This document shows, piece after piece, positions 25,005 through 34,544 of a DNA stretch of 34,571 bases; the first letter of the stretch is position 1, and every line of letters starts with the position of its first letter. The DNA lies in contig CAMDLR010000021.1 in assembly GCA_945901845.1 (NCBI GenBank), positions 1 to 34,571 on the forward strand, read 5' to 3'. The notes under the pieces were generated by a model. That model saw only the letters and a program-made list of their open reading frames with translations, was not told where the DNA came from and did no database searches. A program made the translations under genes and the position numbers. The stretch is from Sediminibacterium ginsengisoli (GTDB taxonomy: Bacteria; Bacteroidota; Bacteroidia; Chitinophagales; Chitinophagaceae).

Positions 25005-25949
25005 TTATTTTTTTAAACCAATTTCGCGAAGTCTTTCATCTAAATATTCACCTGCAGTTGCATCGGGGTATGCTTTTGGATGCTCGGCATCAATGCAACT
25101 ATCCAAACAAGTTAAACTCATTTCACTTTTTGGATGTAAGAAAAATGGCATCGAAAAACGACTGGTATGCCAGTGCTCTTTAGGTGGATTTACAACTCTG
25201 TGTGTAGTACTTTTTAATTTATTATTGGTGAGCCTTTGTAGCATATCACCAACATTCACAACAATTTGTTCAGGTAAAGAAGTAACACCAACCCAGTCAC
25301 CTCCTTTTGTTAAAATCTGAAGTCCATCTGCAGAAGCGCCAACCAACAACGTAATCAAATTAATGTCTTCATGCTGCTCTGCGCGTATTGCAGATTTAGG
25401 TTCATGTGTAATAGGTGGATAATGAATACAACGTAAAATGGAATTACCTTCCTCTATGTGTGCGTCAAAAAAATATTCGTCGAGTTCTAAATAAATAGCA
25501 ATGGCTTGTAGTAATGCCTTTCCACTTTTTTCAAAATTTCGGTACGCTTCATGTAATGTATGATTCAGTGAAGGAATTTCCGCTACAGCCACATTGTCTG
25601 GATATTCCCATTTTAATGGATGATTAGCATCAACTGTTTGTCCATACTGGAAAAATTCTTTCAAATCTGGAGCCTCACTTCCTTTGGCATGTTCAGTTCC
25701 AAAACTAGTATACCCACGTTGACCTGCTAAACCTTCTATTTGGTAGGTCAGTTTTTTTTCTAGCGGTAAAGAAAAAAACTGCTGCACCTGATCGTATTGA
25801 GCAGTAATTAAATGATCAGGAATTCCATGATTTTTTACAGCCACAAAGCCAACTGTTTCGTAGGCTTCACCAAGTGCTTTTACAAAAGAGGCTTTTTTAG
25901 CAGCGTCGCCACTTAAAAAATCCGCTAAATCTACTACAGGTATTGACAT
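25005..25949 (-). CDS. 2-oxoglutarate/Fe(II)-dependent oxygenase, isopenicillin N synthase-like
   Basis: 314 aa. The double-stranded beta-helix metal site is complete: H193-x-D195 (EQHEDINLIT) and H250 (STTHRVVNPP), with the 2-oxoglutarate-binding RxS at R264-S266 (TSRFSMPFF). The N-terminal DIOX_N-like domain (IPVVDLADFL, GFVAVKNHGIP) is typical of the isopenicillin N synthase/plant dioxygenase group. It hydroxylates or desaturates a small organic substrate that cannot be named from sequence. Start ATG 25949; no strong -7 box was seen upstream. It precedes chrA by 3 bases, which may link the oxidised product or its precursor to transport, but this is a guess. Confidence 0.93.
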   Translation of the reverse strand: MSIPVVDLADFLSGDAAKKASFVKALGEAYETVGFVAVKNHGIPDHLITAQYDQVQQFFSLPLEKKLTYQIEGLAGQRGYTSFGTEHAKGSEAPDLKEFFQYGQTVDANHPLKWEYPDNVAVAEIPSLNHTLHEAYRNFEKSGKALLQAIAIYLELDEYFFDAHIEEGNSILRCIHYPPITHEPKSAIRAEQHEDINLITLLVGASADGLQILTKGGDWVGVTSLPEQIVVNVGDMLQRLTNNKLKSTTHRVVNPPKEHWHTSRFSMPFFLHPKSEMSLTCLDSCIDAEHPKAYPDATAGEYLDERLREIGLKK

Positions 25950-26022
25950 AAATATGTGATTATTATAAGTATAAAACGCATATTTAACAAAGGATATTGC
26001 CGTAAAGCAGCCCAGAATTGTT

Positions 26023-26030
26023 TAATTTTG
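26023..26030 (+). promoter_or_regulatory. -7 box for the DUF3089 lipoprotein gene
   Basis: TAATTTTG, exact TAnnTTTG, 8 bases before ATG 26039. A longer frame opening at TTG 26018 would start upstream of the box, so the ATG is preferred. A TTG at 25997-25999 is 23 bases away, slightly far for a -33. Confidence 0.5.
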
Positions 26031-26038
26031 TCTTACCT

Positions 26039-27094
26039 ATGATGAAACATACCCCCAAAAACCTATTCACAATCATTGTTCTGGTATTATTAGCATCTAG
26101 TTGTAGCAATAGCTATCAAAAATTAGCGGCCAACTACCAAATTAATAAAGCATCAACTGGCCCTAACTACAGTGATGTTGCCTATTGGGCTGCACACCCT
26201 GCTATTCATGACCCTTCGGACAGTGTGCCTGCTCCACTGCTAGCTTCCTACAACCAAGACACTGCTGTAGATGTATTTTTTATTCATCCCACAACTTATT
26301 TGGGAACAGAAAAACCATTTGGCCTTAACGCTGATATTTCGGATGCGCTTTTAGCTGCAAAAACTGATTATAGTCCGGTGCTTTACCAAGGTAGTTTATT
26401 TAATGTAGCTGGCAGGTTATTTGCACCCCGTTATCGTCAAACACATATCAGTGCATACTACCCTGTTACTGCATTCGATACTATACTTGCAATAGCCGCT
26501 TTTGAACTCGCCTATCAAGATGTAAAAGCAGCCTTTGAATATTATTTAGCCAACGAAAATAAAGGCAGGGCCATTATTATTGCCTCACATAGCCAAGGCA
26601 CTACACATGGTACTAGACTCGTAAAAGAATTTTTTGATGGTAAACCACTTCAGAAACAATTAGTGGCCGCCTATTTAGTAGGTATTCCCGTAAATCCTTT
26701 GATATTTTCATCTATCAAGGCATGTGATACACCAAAGCAAACGGGATGTATATGTAGTTGGAGAACATACAAAGAAGGTTACACACCACCATTTATTCAA
26801 AAAGAAAAATTTGATGTGATTGTTACGAATCCGCTAACCTTTACTAAATCTATACCAAACGCCTCTTGGGATGCCAATAAAGGCGGAGTGCTTACTAATT
26901 TTAATAAAATAGCGAAAGGTGTTGCCGAAGCAAAATTAACAGATAAAGTTTTATGGACCGCTAAACCAAAAATATTTGGAAGTTTTTTAGTTAAAGATCC
27001 AAACTATCATATTGGAGATTACAATTTATATTACGTGAACGTAAGAGAAAATGTAATCGAAAGAATGAAGGCTTATAAAAACGAGGCGCACTAA
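26039..27094 (+). CDS. DUF3089-family lipoprotein, alpha/beta-hydrolase-like
   Basis: 351 aa from ATG 26039 (ATG 26042 is also possible). The N-terminus is a lipoprotein signal with lipobox LASSC. The DUF3089 core is visible: [15 protein letters not shown], then [12 protein letters not shown], and the nucleophile-elbow-like [20 protein letters not shown], with the probable Ser in SHSQG. The C-terminal part contains [12 protein letters not shown]. It probably resides in the periplasmic leaflet or outer membrane, with an esterase- or lipase-like activity by fold; substrate and activity are not established for this family. It is alone on this strand and its stop overlaps the convergent recQ stop (27091-27094). 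Confidence 0.85.
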   Translation: MMKHTPKNLFTIIVLVLLASSCSNSYQKLAANYQINKASTGPNYSDVAYWAAHPAIHDPSDSVPAPLLASYNQDTAVDVFFIHPTTYLGTEKPFGLNADISDALLAAKTDYSPVLYQGSLFNVAGRLFAPRYRQTHISAYYPVTAFDTILAIAAFELAYQDVKAAFEYYLANENKGRAIIIASHSQGTTHGTRLVKEFFDGKPLQKQLVAAYLVGIPVNPLIFSSIKACDTPKQTGCICSWRTYKEGYTPPFIQKEKFDVIVTNPLTFTKSIPNASWDANKGGVLTNFNKIAKGVAEAKLTDKVLWTAKPKIFGSFLVKDPNYHIGDYNLYYVNVRENVIERMKAYKNEAH

Positions 27095-29394
27095 TTTCCA
27101 AAGACACTTAAAAATTTAATACGCATAATTTTTAGCTGCTCCAGGCTGTAATCATTTTCACTAAGTTCTTGTTGCGCTACTTCTAATGAAGCGGTTTCAC
27201 AACTTTTAAAGTAATCAATGATATCTTCTTGATCGTAACTATCTAGCCACTCATCAATGGCGTAATCTAAATTTAATTTAGTGCCACTTGCAGCAATGGT
27301 TTCCATTTCTTCTAGTAGTTCGTCTAGTTTTAGACCTTTGTTTTTAGCAATGGTTTCGAGAGGGATTTTTTTGTCTACGTTTTGAATAATATAGATTTTA
27401 TTATTCGCTTTGTTAGCCACACTTTTCATGATAAATTCGTCTGGCTTAACAATATCATGCTCTTCTACATAGTCTGCAATCATATCCACAAAAGGCTTTC
27501 CGTATTTCAGTGCCTTCCCTTTACTGACCCCCTGACACTTATCTAGTTCTTCTAGGGTCGTAGGAAATAAGGTAGCCATATCTTGTAGCGAACTTTCTAG
27601 GAAAATCACAAATGGAGGCAAGCTTTTTTTCTTACCCTCTGTTTGGCGAAGCTCCTTAAGCATTTGAAATAATTTTTCATCTGCGGCGGCTCCTGTTTGC
27701 GCAGCCCCATCGCCATCTTCATCATCGGCATTTGCGTCTTCAAATAAATTATTGAGTACAATTTTGAAACTGCTAGCTTTCTTTAAAAACTTGTTACCCA
27801 TATCTGTTAATTTCAAAAGACCATATTCTTCAATATCCTTTCTAATTAAATTTTCGAGAAGCATTTGTCTTATAAGACTATTAAAGAAGTGTGCGTCTTT
27901 GTCTTTTCCAATTCCAAACACCGGTAACACGTCATGCCTAAACATTGAAATTTGTGGCGTTAAATGACCGCTTACCATATTCACCACGTAATCTGCCACA
28001 AAGCGTTCATCTAGTGCTGCAATAACTTTTAATATTTTTACAACTTCTTCTTTGGCTTCAATGAGTTCTTTTGGGTTTTTACAATTATCGCAGTTGCCAC
28101 AGTTTTGTGTAGGCCATTCTTCTCCAAAATAATGCAGTAATATTTTTCTACGACAAACACCACTTTCTGCGTAAGCAACCGTTTCGTCAATGAGTTGATT
28201 ACCCACTTCGCGTTCGCTTAATGGCTTATCGCGCATGAGGTGTTCTATTTTTGAAACGTCTTTATGAGAATAGTATAGTACACAAATACCTTCTAGTCCA
28301 TCGCGACCTGCTCTACCGGTTTCTTGGTAATAATTTTCGATAGACTTTGGAATATTAAAGTGAATTACAAAACGGATATCTGGCTTATCTATACCCATGC
28401 CAAACGCAATGGTAGCAACGATTACCTGTACATCTTCTTGTAAAAACTGGTCTTGCCTGTCGGCCCTTAATTTTTGATCAAGGCCTGCGTGGTAGGCTAC
28501 TGCTTTAATATTATTTGCTACGAGTACTTCTGCTAATTCTTCGGTGGTTTTTCGGTTCAGGGTGTAAATAATTCCACTCTTGCCTTTATGCTGTGAAATA
28601 AATTTTACAATGTGCTTTACGGTATCTTCTTTTTTTATTTTAGGCTGAATTTCATAAAATAAATTAGACCTATTAAATGAAGAAAGAAGAATAGTAGCGT
28701 CGCGTAAACCTAAGTTTTTAACAATATCACTTTGCACTTTAGGCGTAGCCGTTGCTGTTAAAGCAACAACAGGCACCGCTGGATTGATGATGTCCATCAT
28801 TTCTCTTAAGCGTCTGTACTCGGGTCTAAAATCATGTCCCCATTCCGAAATACAATGCGCTTCATCTACGGCAAAAAAAGAAATTTTGAGGTCGCTAAAA
28901 AAATCAAGGTTTTCTTGCTTGGTTAATGTTTCGGGTGCCACATACAATAGCTTGGTTTTGCCATTTAGCAAATCATCTTTTACTATTTTTATTTGACCCT
29001 TATTTAAAGAAGAATTTAAAAAGTGTGCTACCTCATCATTTTCACTATATCCGCGTACCAGATCTACCTGGTTTTTCATGAGTGCAATTAGTGGAGACAC
29101 CACAATGGCGCATCCCTCTTGGAGTAGTGCTGGTAATTGGTAGCATAAACTTTTACCACCGCCAGTTGGCATGATAACAAAAGTGTCTTTACCGCTTAAT
29201 AAACTGGTAATTGCCTGCTCTTGGGTGCCTTTAAACTCTCTAAAACCAAAATATTTTTCGAGGCCTGCGTAAATATCAAAATTACTTGGGTCTACAAGGG
29301 TGCTGGCTTGTCGGGGGCCTTTTATTTTTGCCGGCGCCTTTTTAGGGGCTGATTTTGGGGTTATTTTGGTGGGTTTACTACTTGTTTTTGCCAT
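27091..29394 (-). CDS. recQ: ATP-dependent DNA helicase RecQ
   Basis: 767 aa. N-terminal ~35 residues are basic, Lys/Pro-rich ([17 protein letters not shown]) and not part of the fold. Then the RecA-like helicase core: FKGTQEQAI, Walker A PTGGGKS (76-82), [17 protein letters not shown]-like TATATPKV, and motif [12 protein letters not shown]. The zinc subdomain has [12 protein letters not shown] and NCGNCDNC, followed by a winged helix (RQC) and an HRDC domain ([20 protein letters not shown]). About 80 further residues follow, extending past a typical HRDC end. Role: 3'-5' unwinding in recombination and fork repair. Longer than E. coli RecQ (609 aa) at both ends. Its stop codon overlaps that of the DUF3089 gene. 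Confidence 0.96.
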   Translation of the reverse strand: MAKTSSKPTKITPKSAPKKAPAKIKGPRQASTLVDPSNFDIYAGLEKYFGFREFKGTQEQAITSLLSGKDTFVIMPTGGGKSLCYQLPALLQEGCAIVVSPLIALMKNQVDLVRGYSENDEVAHFLNSSLNKGQIKIVKDDLLNGKTKLLYVAPETLTKQENLDFFSDLKISFFAVDEAHCISEWGHDFRPEYRRLREMMDIINPAVPVVALTATATPKVQSDIVKNLGLRDATILLSSFNRSNLFYEIQPKIKKEDTVKHIVKFISQHKGKSGIIYTLNRKTTEELAEVLVANNIKAVAYHAGLDQKLRADRQDQFLQEDVQVIVATIAFGMGIDKPDIRFVIHFNIPKSIENYYQETGRAGRDGLEGICVLYYSHKDVSKIEHLMRDKPLSEREVGNQLIDETVAYAESGVCRRKILLHYFGEEWPTQNCGNCDNCKNPKELIEAKEEVVKILKVIAALDERFVADYVVNMVSGHLTPQISMFRHDVLPVFGIGKDKDAHFFNSLIRQMLLENLIRKDIEEYGLLKLTDMGNKFLKKASSFKIVLNNLFEDANADDEDGDGAAQTGAAADEKLFQMLKELRQTEGKKKSLPPFVIFLESSLQDMATLFPTTLEELDKCQGVSKGKALKYGKPFVDMIADYVEEHDIVKPDEFIMKSVANKANNKIYIIQNVDKKIPLETIAKNKGLKLDELLEEMETIAASGTKLNLDYAIDEWLDSYDQEDIIDYFKSCETASLEVAQQELSENDYSLEQLKIMRIKFLSVFGN

Positions 29395-29453
29395 TTCACA
29401 TCTGTATTTCCTTCATAATCAACTAAAACGGGGGTTTGTGATTTGTTTAAGTT

Positions 29454-29474
29454 AATCCTTTTTTTGAAAGGATT
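29454..29474. repeat. Perfect 8-bp hairpin in the recQ/kdsD divergent gap
   Basis: AATCCTTT (29454-29461) and AAAGGATT (29467-29474) are exact reverse complements with a 5-base centre. It lies in the middle of the 144-base gap between recQ and kdsD, about 50 bases upstream of the kdsD -7 box. An operator or chance repeat are both possible; it is AT-rich and not terminator-like for any gene here. The rest of the gap shows only the kdsD box. Confidence 0.3.
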
Positions 29475-29524
29475 GCGAAGTTAACAAAGAATGACCTGAT
29501 AACGCGTGCTTTCATGTTAAAGTT

Positions 29525-29532
29525 TACCTTTG
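29525..29532 (+). promoter_or_regulatory. -7 box for the kdsD-manC-fabH-like operon
   Basis: TACCTTTG, exact TAnnTTTG, 6 bases before ATG 29539. The mRNA should start at or next to the A of the ATG, i.e. be leaderless. The box contains the TTG that opens a longer frame at 29530, so that start can be discarded. Confidence 0.55.
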
Positions 29533-29538
29533 CAAAGC

Positions 29539-30498
29539 ATGAAAAACGCAATAGTAGAAACCGCTTTACAAACCGTTCAATTAGAGGCAAAGTCAATTGC
29601 AGACCTCGCCTCATTTTTGGATGCATCTTTTGTAGAAGCGATTGAACTCCTAAACAATTGTAAAGGCCGATTGGTTTTTAGTGGGATCGGAAAAAGTGCA
29701 CTGATTGCACAAAAAATTGTGGCAACACTTAATTCTACCGGAACGCCCTCTTTATTTATGCATGCCGCCGATGCCATTCATGGTGATTTAGGTACGGTGC
29801 AAAAAGACGATATCGTTTTAATAATTAGTAAGAGTGGAGAGAGCCCAGAAATTAAAGCCCTTGTTCCTTACATTAAAAACTTTGGCAATAAACTAATTGG
29901 CATTGTAGGCAATACTTCAAGTTATTTAGCGGCAGCGGCGGATTATATTTTAAATACAACCGTGAGTAGTGAAGCATGTCCTAATAATTTAGCACCAACT
30001 AGTAGTACAACGGCTCAACTTGTTATGGGCGATGTGATTGCAGTATGCCTGATGCAATTGAAAGGTTTTACCAGTGCCGATTTTGGAAAATACCATCCAG
30101 GTGGTAATTTAGGAAAGCGTTTGTTTTTAAAAGTAGCCGACCTCACAAATAAAGATTTAAAACCTACGGTTGCGCCCCATACACCATTAAAAAATGCGAT
30201 TATAGAAATCACTAAAAATAGATTGGGTGTTGCAGTAGTTATCAATAATAATGAAATTGCAGGTGTTATCACAGATGGTGATTTAAGACGCATGCTTGAA
30301 AAAACGGTAAACATAGAAAATATTACCGCAGCAGAAATTATGTCACATACCCCACATTTAATAGATCATCAAACGCTTGCTGCAGAAGCAATTGATCAGA
30401 TGAAGCAACATGAAATAAGTCATTTGATTGTTACCAAAGAAGGTAGCTATTATGGCATATTGCATATCCACGAACTTATAAAAGAGGGACTCATTTAG
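29539..30498 (+). CDS. kdsD: D-arabinose-5-phosphate isomerase (KdsD/KpsF family)
   Basis: 319 aa from ATG 29539. An N-terminal SIS domain (about 30-190) has GKSALIAQKIVATLNSTGTP, HAADAIHGDLG and the phosphosugar loop ISKSGESPEI; then two CBS domains from about 205 to the end (NRLGVAVVINNNEIAGVITDGDLRRML and EISHLIVTKEGSYYGIL). Reaction: ribulose 5-phosphate to arabinose 5-phosphate, first step toward Kdo, the inner-core sugar of LPS. Starts an operon with manC (2-base gap). Confidence 0.93.
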   Translation: MKNAIVETALQTVQLEAKSIADLASFLDASFVEAIELLNNCKGRLVFSGIGKSALIAQKIVATLNSTGTPSLFMHAADAIHGDLGTVQKDDIVLIISKSGESPEIKALVPYIKNFGNKLIGIVGNTSSYLAAAADYILNTTVSSEACPNNLAPTSSTTAQLVMGDVIAVCLMQLKGFTSADFGKYHPGGNLGKRLFLKVADLTNKDLKPTVAPHTPLKNAIIEITKNRLGVAVVINNNEIAGVITDGDLRRMLEKTVNIENITAAEIMSHTPHLIDHQTLAAEAIDQMKQHEISHLIVTKEGSYYGILHIHELIKEGLI

Positions 30499-30500
30499 TT

Positions 30501-31583
30501 ATGAATAAACACCATTACGTAGCCATTATGGCCGGTGGGATTGGCAGTAGGTTTTGGCCTATGAGTAGAACTGCATACCCTAAACAATTTTTGGATATTT
30601 TACACACCGGAAAATCACTGATACAATGGACTTTTGAAAGGTATAAGGCTTTTATACCCTTAGAAAATATTTACATTGTTACTTCTGACGAATATGTGTC
30701 CATTGTTCAAGAACAATTACCTGAACTTCCCGCACAAAATATTTTAGCGGAACCGAGCAGAAAAAATACGGCTGCTTGTATTGCCTATATTTCTTGTAAG
30801 CTGCTACAAAAAGACCCAGAGGCTTCTTTAATTGTTGCACCTTCCGATCATATGATTTTAGATGCAGAACAATTTAGAGAAACCACCAACAAAGCACTTG
30901 AGTTTGTTAATCATATCAAATCACTTGTTACGCTAGGCATTAAGCCTACGCATCCAAATACCGGATATGGATATATACAACATGATAGCATAGAAGCTGG
31001 CGATGGGATTTTTAAAGTAAAAACATTTACCGAAAAACCAGATCTAAATTTAGCTAAAACATTTATCCGTAGTGGCGACTTTTTATGGAATGCAGGTATT
31101 TTTGTTTGGAAAGTGGCACAAATTGTAAAGGCATTTGAACTGTTTCAACCAGAAATGTTTGAACTATTTGATGCCGCAAAAGACAAGTTTAATACCCCGC
31201 AAGAAAAAGAAGCCATTGATACAATATATCCGCTCTGCGTAAATATTTCTATTGATGTGGCCATCATGGAAAAAGCAGACAATGTATATCTAATACCATC
31301 ATCGTTTGGATGGAGTGATTTAGGAACTTGGAATAGCGCCTACGATAATTTAGAAAAAGATTATTTAGGTAACGCAGTAGCTTCTGATAATGTGATTGTT
31401 ATTGATGCCACAAAATGTATGGTGGCAGGACCCGCAAATAAACTCATAGTATTACAAGGGCTCGATGATTTTATTGTAGTTGATTCGGAAGATGCTTTAC
31501 TTATTTGTAAAAAAGACAAAGAACAATCTATCAAAGAATACGTGGCTGAAGTAAAACGAAATAAAGGCGATAAATATTTATAA
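30501..31583 (+). CDS. manC: Mannose-1-phosphate guanylyltransferase
   Basis: 360 aa, single-domain GMP type without the C-terminal isomerase half. The nucleotide signature is MAGGIGSRFWPMSR, followed by the Lys motif YPKQFLD, PSDHMI, HPNTGYGYIQ, FTEKP, FLWNAGIFVWK and SSFGWSDLGTW. Reaction: mannose 1-phosphate + GTP to GDP-mannose + PPi, supplying mannose, fucose or rhamnose-type sugars for surface glycans. It lies 2 bases after kdsD and 15 bases before the FabH-like gene. The short form implies that a separate phosphomannose isomerase is needed; none is in the window. Confidence 0.93.
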   Translation: MNKHHYVAIMAGGIGSRFWPMSRTAYPKQFLDILHTGKSLIQWTFERYKAFIPLENIYIVTSDEYVSIVQEQLPELPAQNILAEPSRKNTAACIAYISCKLLQKDPEASLIVAPSDHMILDAEQFRETTNKALEFVNHIKSLVTLGIKPTHPNTGYGYIQHDSIEAGDGIFKVKTFTEKPDLNLAKTFIRSGDFLWNAGIFVWKVAQIVKAFELFQPEMFELFDAAKDKFNTPQEKEAIDTIYPLCVNISIDVAIMEKADNVYLIPSSFGWSDLGTWNSAYDNLEKDYLGNAVASDNVIVIDATKCMVAGPANKLIVLQGLDDFIVVDSEDALLICKKDKEQSIKEYVAEVKRNKGDKYL

Positions 31584-31598
31584 CCCCAATATTCATAC

Positions 31599-32672
31599 AT
31601 GTCAAATTTAAAAACAGTTATCACAGGTTCAGGCTCTTATATACCTCCAAGCATTAAAAAAAATACTGATTTTACCAATCATTCTTTTTTTACAGAAAAT
31701 GGAGAAGCCATAGAAACGTCTTCGTCAGAAATTGTTGAAAAATTTAAAGACATTACAGGAATAGAGGAAAGACGTTACACAAGTTCAGATATCAATGCAT
31801 CTGACATGGCTACTATTGCTGCAAAAAAAGCAATTGAAGACGCAGGGTTAGATCCTGAAACACTAGATCAAATTATTGTTGCGCATAATTTTGGAAACGT
31901 ATTAGACAAAACCATTCAAACAGACGTTTTACCTGCACTTGCATCTAGGGTAAAACACGATTTGGGTATTAAAAATCCTAACTGCGTAGCTTACGACATT
32001 TTATTTGGTTGCCCAGGATGGATACAAGGTGTGATTCAAGCGGATGCATTTATAAAATCGGGGATGGCAAAAAAGTGTTTGGTGATTGGTGCCGAAACAT
32101 TAAGCCGTGTGGTTGATGATTATGATAGAGATAGTATGATTTTTAGTGATGGCGCAGGTGCTACTATTTTAGAAGGCAAAGAGGATACTAACGCTGGTAT
32201 TTTAGCAGCAAGTGTTCAAAGCCATTGCAACGATGAAGCCTATTATTTGTATATGGGTAAATCTAATAAACCAGATAGTGATCCAAGTGTACGTTATATT
32301 AAAATGAAGGGCAGAAAAGTATACGAGTATGCCATAAAAAATGTGCCCATCGCAATGAAAGAATGCCTAGATAAAGCAGGCGTACACGTAAGTGAGGTGA
32401 AACAGTTTTTCCTCCACCAAGCCAACGAAAAAATGGATGAAGGATTTATTAAAGTGCTATTTAAATTATACGACATCAAAGAAATACCAGCGCATATTAT
32501 GCCAATGAGTATTCATAAACTAGGTAATAGCTCTGTAGCTACAATCCCTACTTTATATGATTTGGTAAAACACGGTGAATTAGAAAATCATAGCCTTCAA
32601 AAAGGAGACATTGTTTTATTTGCTTCTGTAGGAGCCGGCATGAATATCAATGCGGTGTGTTATAGGATGTAA
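31599..32672 (+). CDS. FabH-like 3-oxoacyl-[ACP] synthase III paralogue
   Basis: 357 aa, about 40 longer than E. coli FabH. The catalytic triad is present: Cys138 in DILFGCPGW, His273 in FFLHQANEKM and Asn310 in HKLGNSSVAT. The extra length is an N-terminal insertion (about 20-50: KKNTDFTNHSFFTENGEAIE) and a longer region around 110-130. It condenses an acyl-CoA or acyl-ACP with malonyl-ACP, or a related thioester step; the primer cannot be predicted. It differs enough from housekeeping FabH to suggest a specialised paralogue. It closes the operon kdsD-manC-fabH-like (15-base gap), so lipid or glycolipid modification is a reasonable guess. Confidence 0.88.
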   Translation: MSNLKTVITGSGSYIPPSIKKNTDFTNHSFFTENGEAIETSSSEIVEKFKDITGIEERRYTSSDINASDMATIAAKKAIEDAGLDPETLDQIIVAHNFGNVLDKTIQTDVLPALASRVKHDLGIKNPNCVAYDILFGCPGWIQGVIQADAFIKSGMAKKCLVIGAETLSRVVDDYDRDSMIFSDGAGATILEGKEDTNAGILAASVQSHCNDEAYYLYMGKSNKPDSDPSVRYIKMKGRKVYEYAIKNVPIAMKECLDKAGVHVSEVKQFFLHQANEKMDEGFIKVLFKLYDIKEIPAHIMPMSIHKLGNSSVATIPTLYDLVKHGELENHSLQKGDIVLFASVGAGMNINAVCYRM

Positions 32673-32679
32673 GGCCTTA

Positions 32680-34527
32680 CTAATACCCACGTTCGTTTTT
32701 TCCTTCGCTATAATTTAAGAAAGCTTTATTTACCACTTTGTTACCACCAGGTGTTGGATAGTTGCCTGTAAAATACCAATCACCTGTATTTGTAGGGCAA
32801 CAAGTGTGTAAATCCTCGATGGTCTGATAAATAACTTCTACTGGTGTAGCCACTTCAGGAGGGGTAATCAACTCCGCAATTTTATTGGAAATTTGAGCCG
32901 TAGTAAATGGTTTATAAATATGTCGTACCAGGTTTTCTGTGTGTAATTCACCAGCCGCATCCAGCACTTTAATTTTTTCGTGTACCTCCGTTAAAATATG
33001 TTCTTGTTTGGTGTCATGGAGTAAGGCAACAGCTGCTTTAAAAGCTATAAAATCACCTAGCTTACTCATATCAATACCGTAACAATCGGGGTATCTAATT
33101 TGCGGTGCCGACGATACAACAATAATTTTTTTAGGATTAAGTCTAGAAAGCATTCTAATAATACTTTCCTTTAAAGTAGTACCGCGCACAATGCTATCAT
33201 CAATAACTACAAGTGTATCTTCCCCACTACGCACCGTACCATACGTAATATCATACACGTGTTGTACCATTTCGTTTCGGTTGGCATCTTGGGTAATAAA
33301 AGTGCGCAGCTTAACGTCTTTGATAGCTATTTTTTCTTGGCGAATTTTACGGTTCACCATTTCTTCTAATTTCTCTGGCGTAAAATCTTTATTCCAACTT
33401 AAAATACGTTCTACCTTAATTTTATTTAAGTAGGCTTCCATGCCTTTTACGAGTCCGTAAAAAGCAACTTCGGCAGTATTAGGAATATATGAGAAAATAG
33501 TATTTTTTAGATCATTATCAATCCTTTTTAGCACTGTTTCACTTAATGATCTCCCAAGTGCAATACGCTCACGATAAATTTTTTCGTCACTACCTCTAGA
33601 AAAATAAATACGCTCAAAACTACAAGCCCTTCTTTCTTTAGGTGCTAATATTTGTTCGATTTTAAAATCACCATTTGGATCTACGAGTAATGCAGTACCT
33701 GGCATTAATTCTTGTACTTCATTTTCACCTACATTAAAAGTGGTTCTAATGGCAGCACGTTCACTAGCAGCTACTATCACATCATCAGAAATATAATAAT
33801 AGGCCGGTCTAATACCATGCGCATCGCGCATAATAAAACTACTTCCATTTCCAAGCAGTCCACCTATGGTGTAACCACCATCAAACATAGGTGTAGCCTG
33901 CTTTAGCACGCTCGCAATATTTGCAGCATTTGGATTTTTATCATCCTCTTTTGCTAAAAAATGATGCACTACTTCCATCATAGCAGCTAAATCACTTTGC
34001 TTTTGAAAAGCCTCAGGTTCAAAATTAATTTGAGTAAATAAGTCGTCGGTGTTTACCAGATTAAAGTTGCCTGCTAGTGCTAAATTTTTTCCTGGAGAAA
34101 TATTTCTTTTAATAAATGGATGACAAAACTCTACATTATTTTTACCTTGGGTACCATATCTCAAATGGCCTAATAATAATTCACCTAAAAATGGCAAATG
34201 CCCTTTCATCAAACCTGGATGATTTTTAATATCGGGTTGGTGCTTTTCTAATTCTTGAATTTCTTGACCAATGGTATAAAATAAATCGGCAATAGGCTGT
34301 GGCGCACTACTGCGCATTCTGTGCAAATATGGATTACCCGCTTCGATATCTAATTTTACAGCTGCGATTCCGGCGCCATCTTGGCCACGATTGTGCTGCT
34401 TTTCCATTAACAAATACAACTTATTGAGGCCGTAGGTTACGCTACCATACTTTTGTAGGTAGTAAGAAAAAGGCTTTCTTAAACGAATAAAGGCAAGGCC
34501 GCATTCGTGTTTAATATCGTCGCTCAT
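32680..34527 (-). CDS. purF: Amidophosphoribosyltransferase-like protein (PurF-type, long Bacteroidota form)
   Basis: 615 aa, well above the usual ~500. The class II glutamine amidotransferase domain has the catalytic Cys9 (KHECGLAFIRL) after an eight-residue propeptide-like N-terminus, RGQDGAGI (48-54) and HLRYGTQG (121-128). The phosphoribosyltransferase domain has the PRPP loop LVVIDDSIVRGTT (439-451) and the PurF-like APQIRYPDCYGIDM. The last ~100 residues, ending WYFTGNYPTPGGNKVVNKAF, are an added tail seen in Bacteroidota homologues. Reaction for PurF: PRPP + glutamine to phosphoribosylamine, the first step of purine synthesis. A paralogue with other duty is possible given the tail. ATG 34527; its stop is 7 bases from the convergent FabH-like stop. 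Confidence 0.88.
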   Translation of the reverse strand: MSDDIKHECGLAFIRLRKPFSYYLQKYGSVTYGLNKLYLLMEKQHNRGQDGAGIAAVKLDIEAGNPYLHRMRSSAPQPIADLFYTIGQEIQELEKHQPDIKNHPGLMKGHLPFLGELLLGHLRYGTQGKNNVEFCHPFIKRNISPGKNLALAGNFNLVNTDDLFTQINFEPEAFQKQSDLAAMMEVVHHFLAKEDDKNPNAANIASVLKQATPMFDGGYTIGGLLGNGSSFIMRDAHGIRPAYYYISDDVIVAASERAAIRTTFNVGENEVQELMPGTALLVDPNGDFKIEQILAPKERRACSFERIYFSRGSDEKIYRERIALGRSLSETVLKRIDNDLKNTIFSYIPNTAEVAFYGLVKGMEAYLNKIKVERILSWNKDFTPEKLEEMVNRKIRQEKIAIKDVKLRTFITQDANRNEMVQHVYDITYGTVRSGEDTLVVIDDSIVRGTTLKESIIRMLSRLNPKKIIVVSSAPQIRYPDCYGIDMSKLGDFIAFKAAVALLHDTKQEHILTEVHEKIKVLDAAGELHTENLVRHIYKPFTTAQISNKIAELITPPEVATPVEVIYQTIEDLHTCCPTNTGDWYFTGNYPTPGGNKVVNKAFLNYSEGKNERGY

Positions 34528-34544
34528 AGAGGGTATAAATGAGA

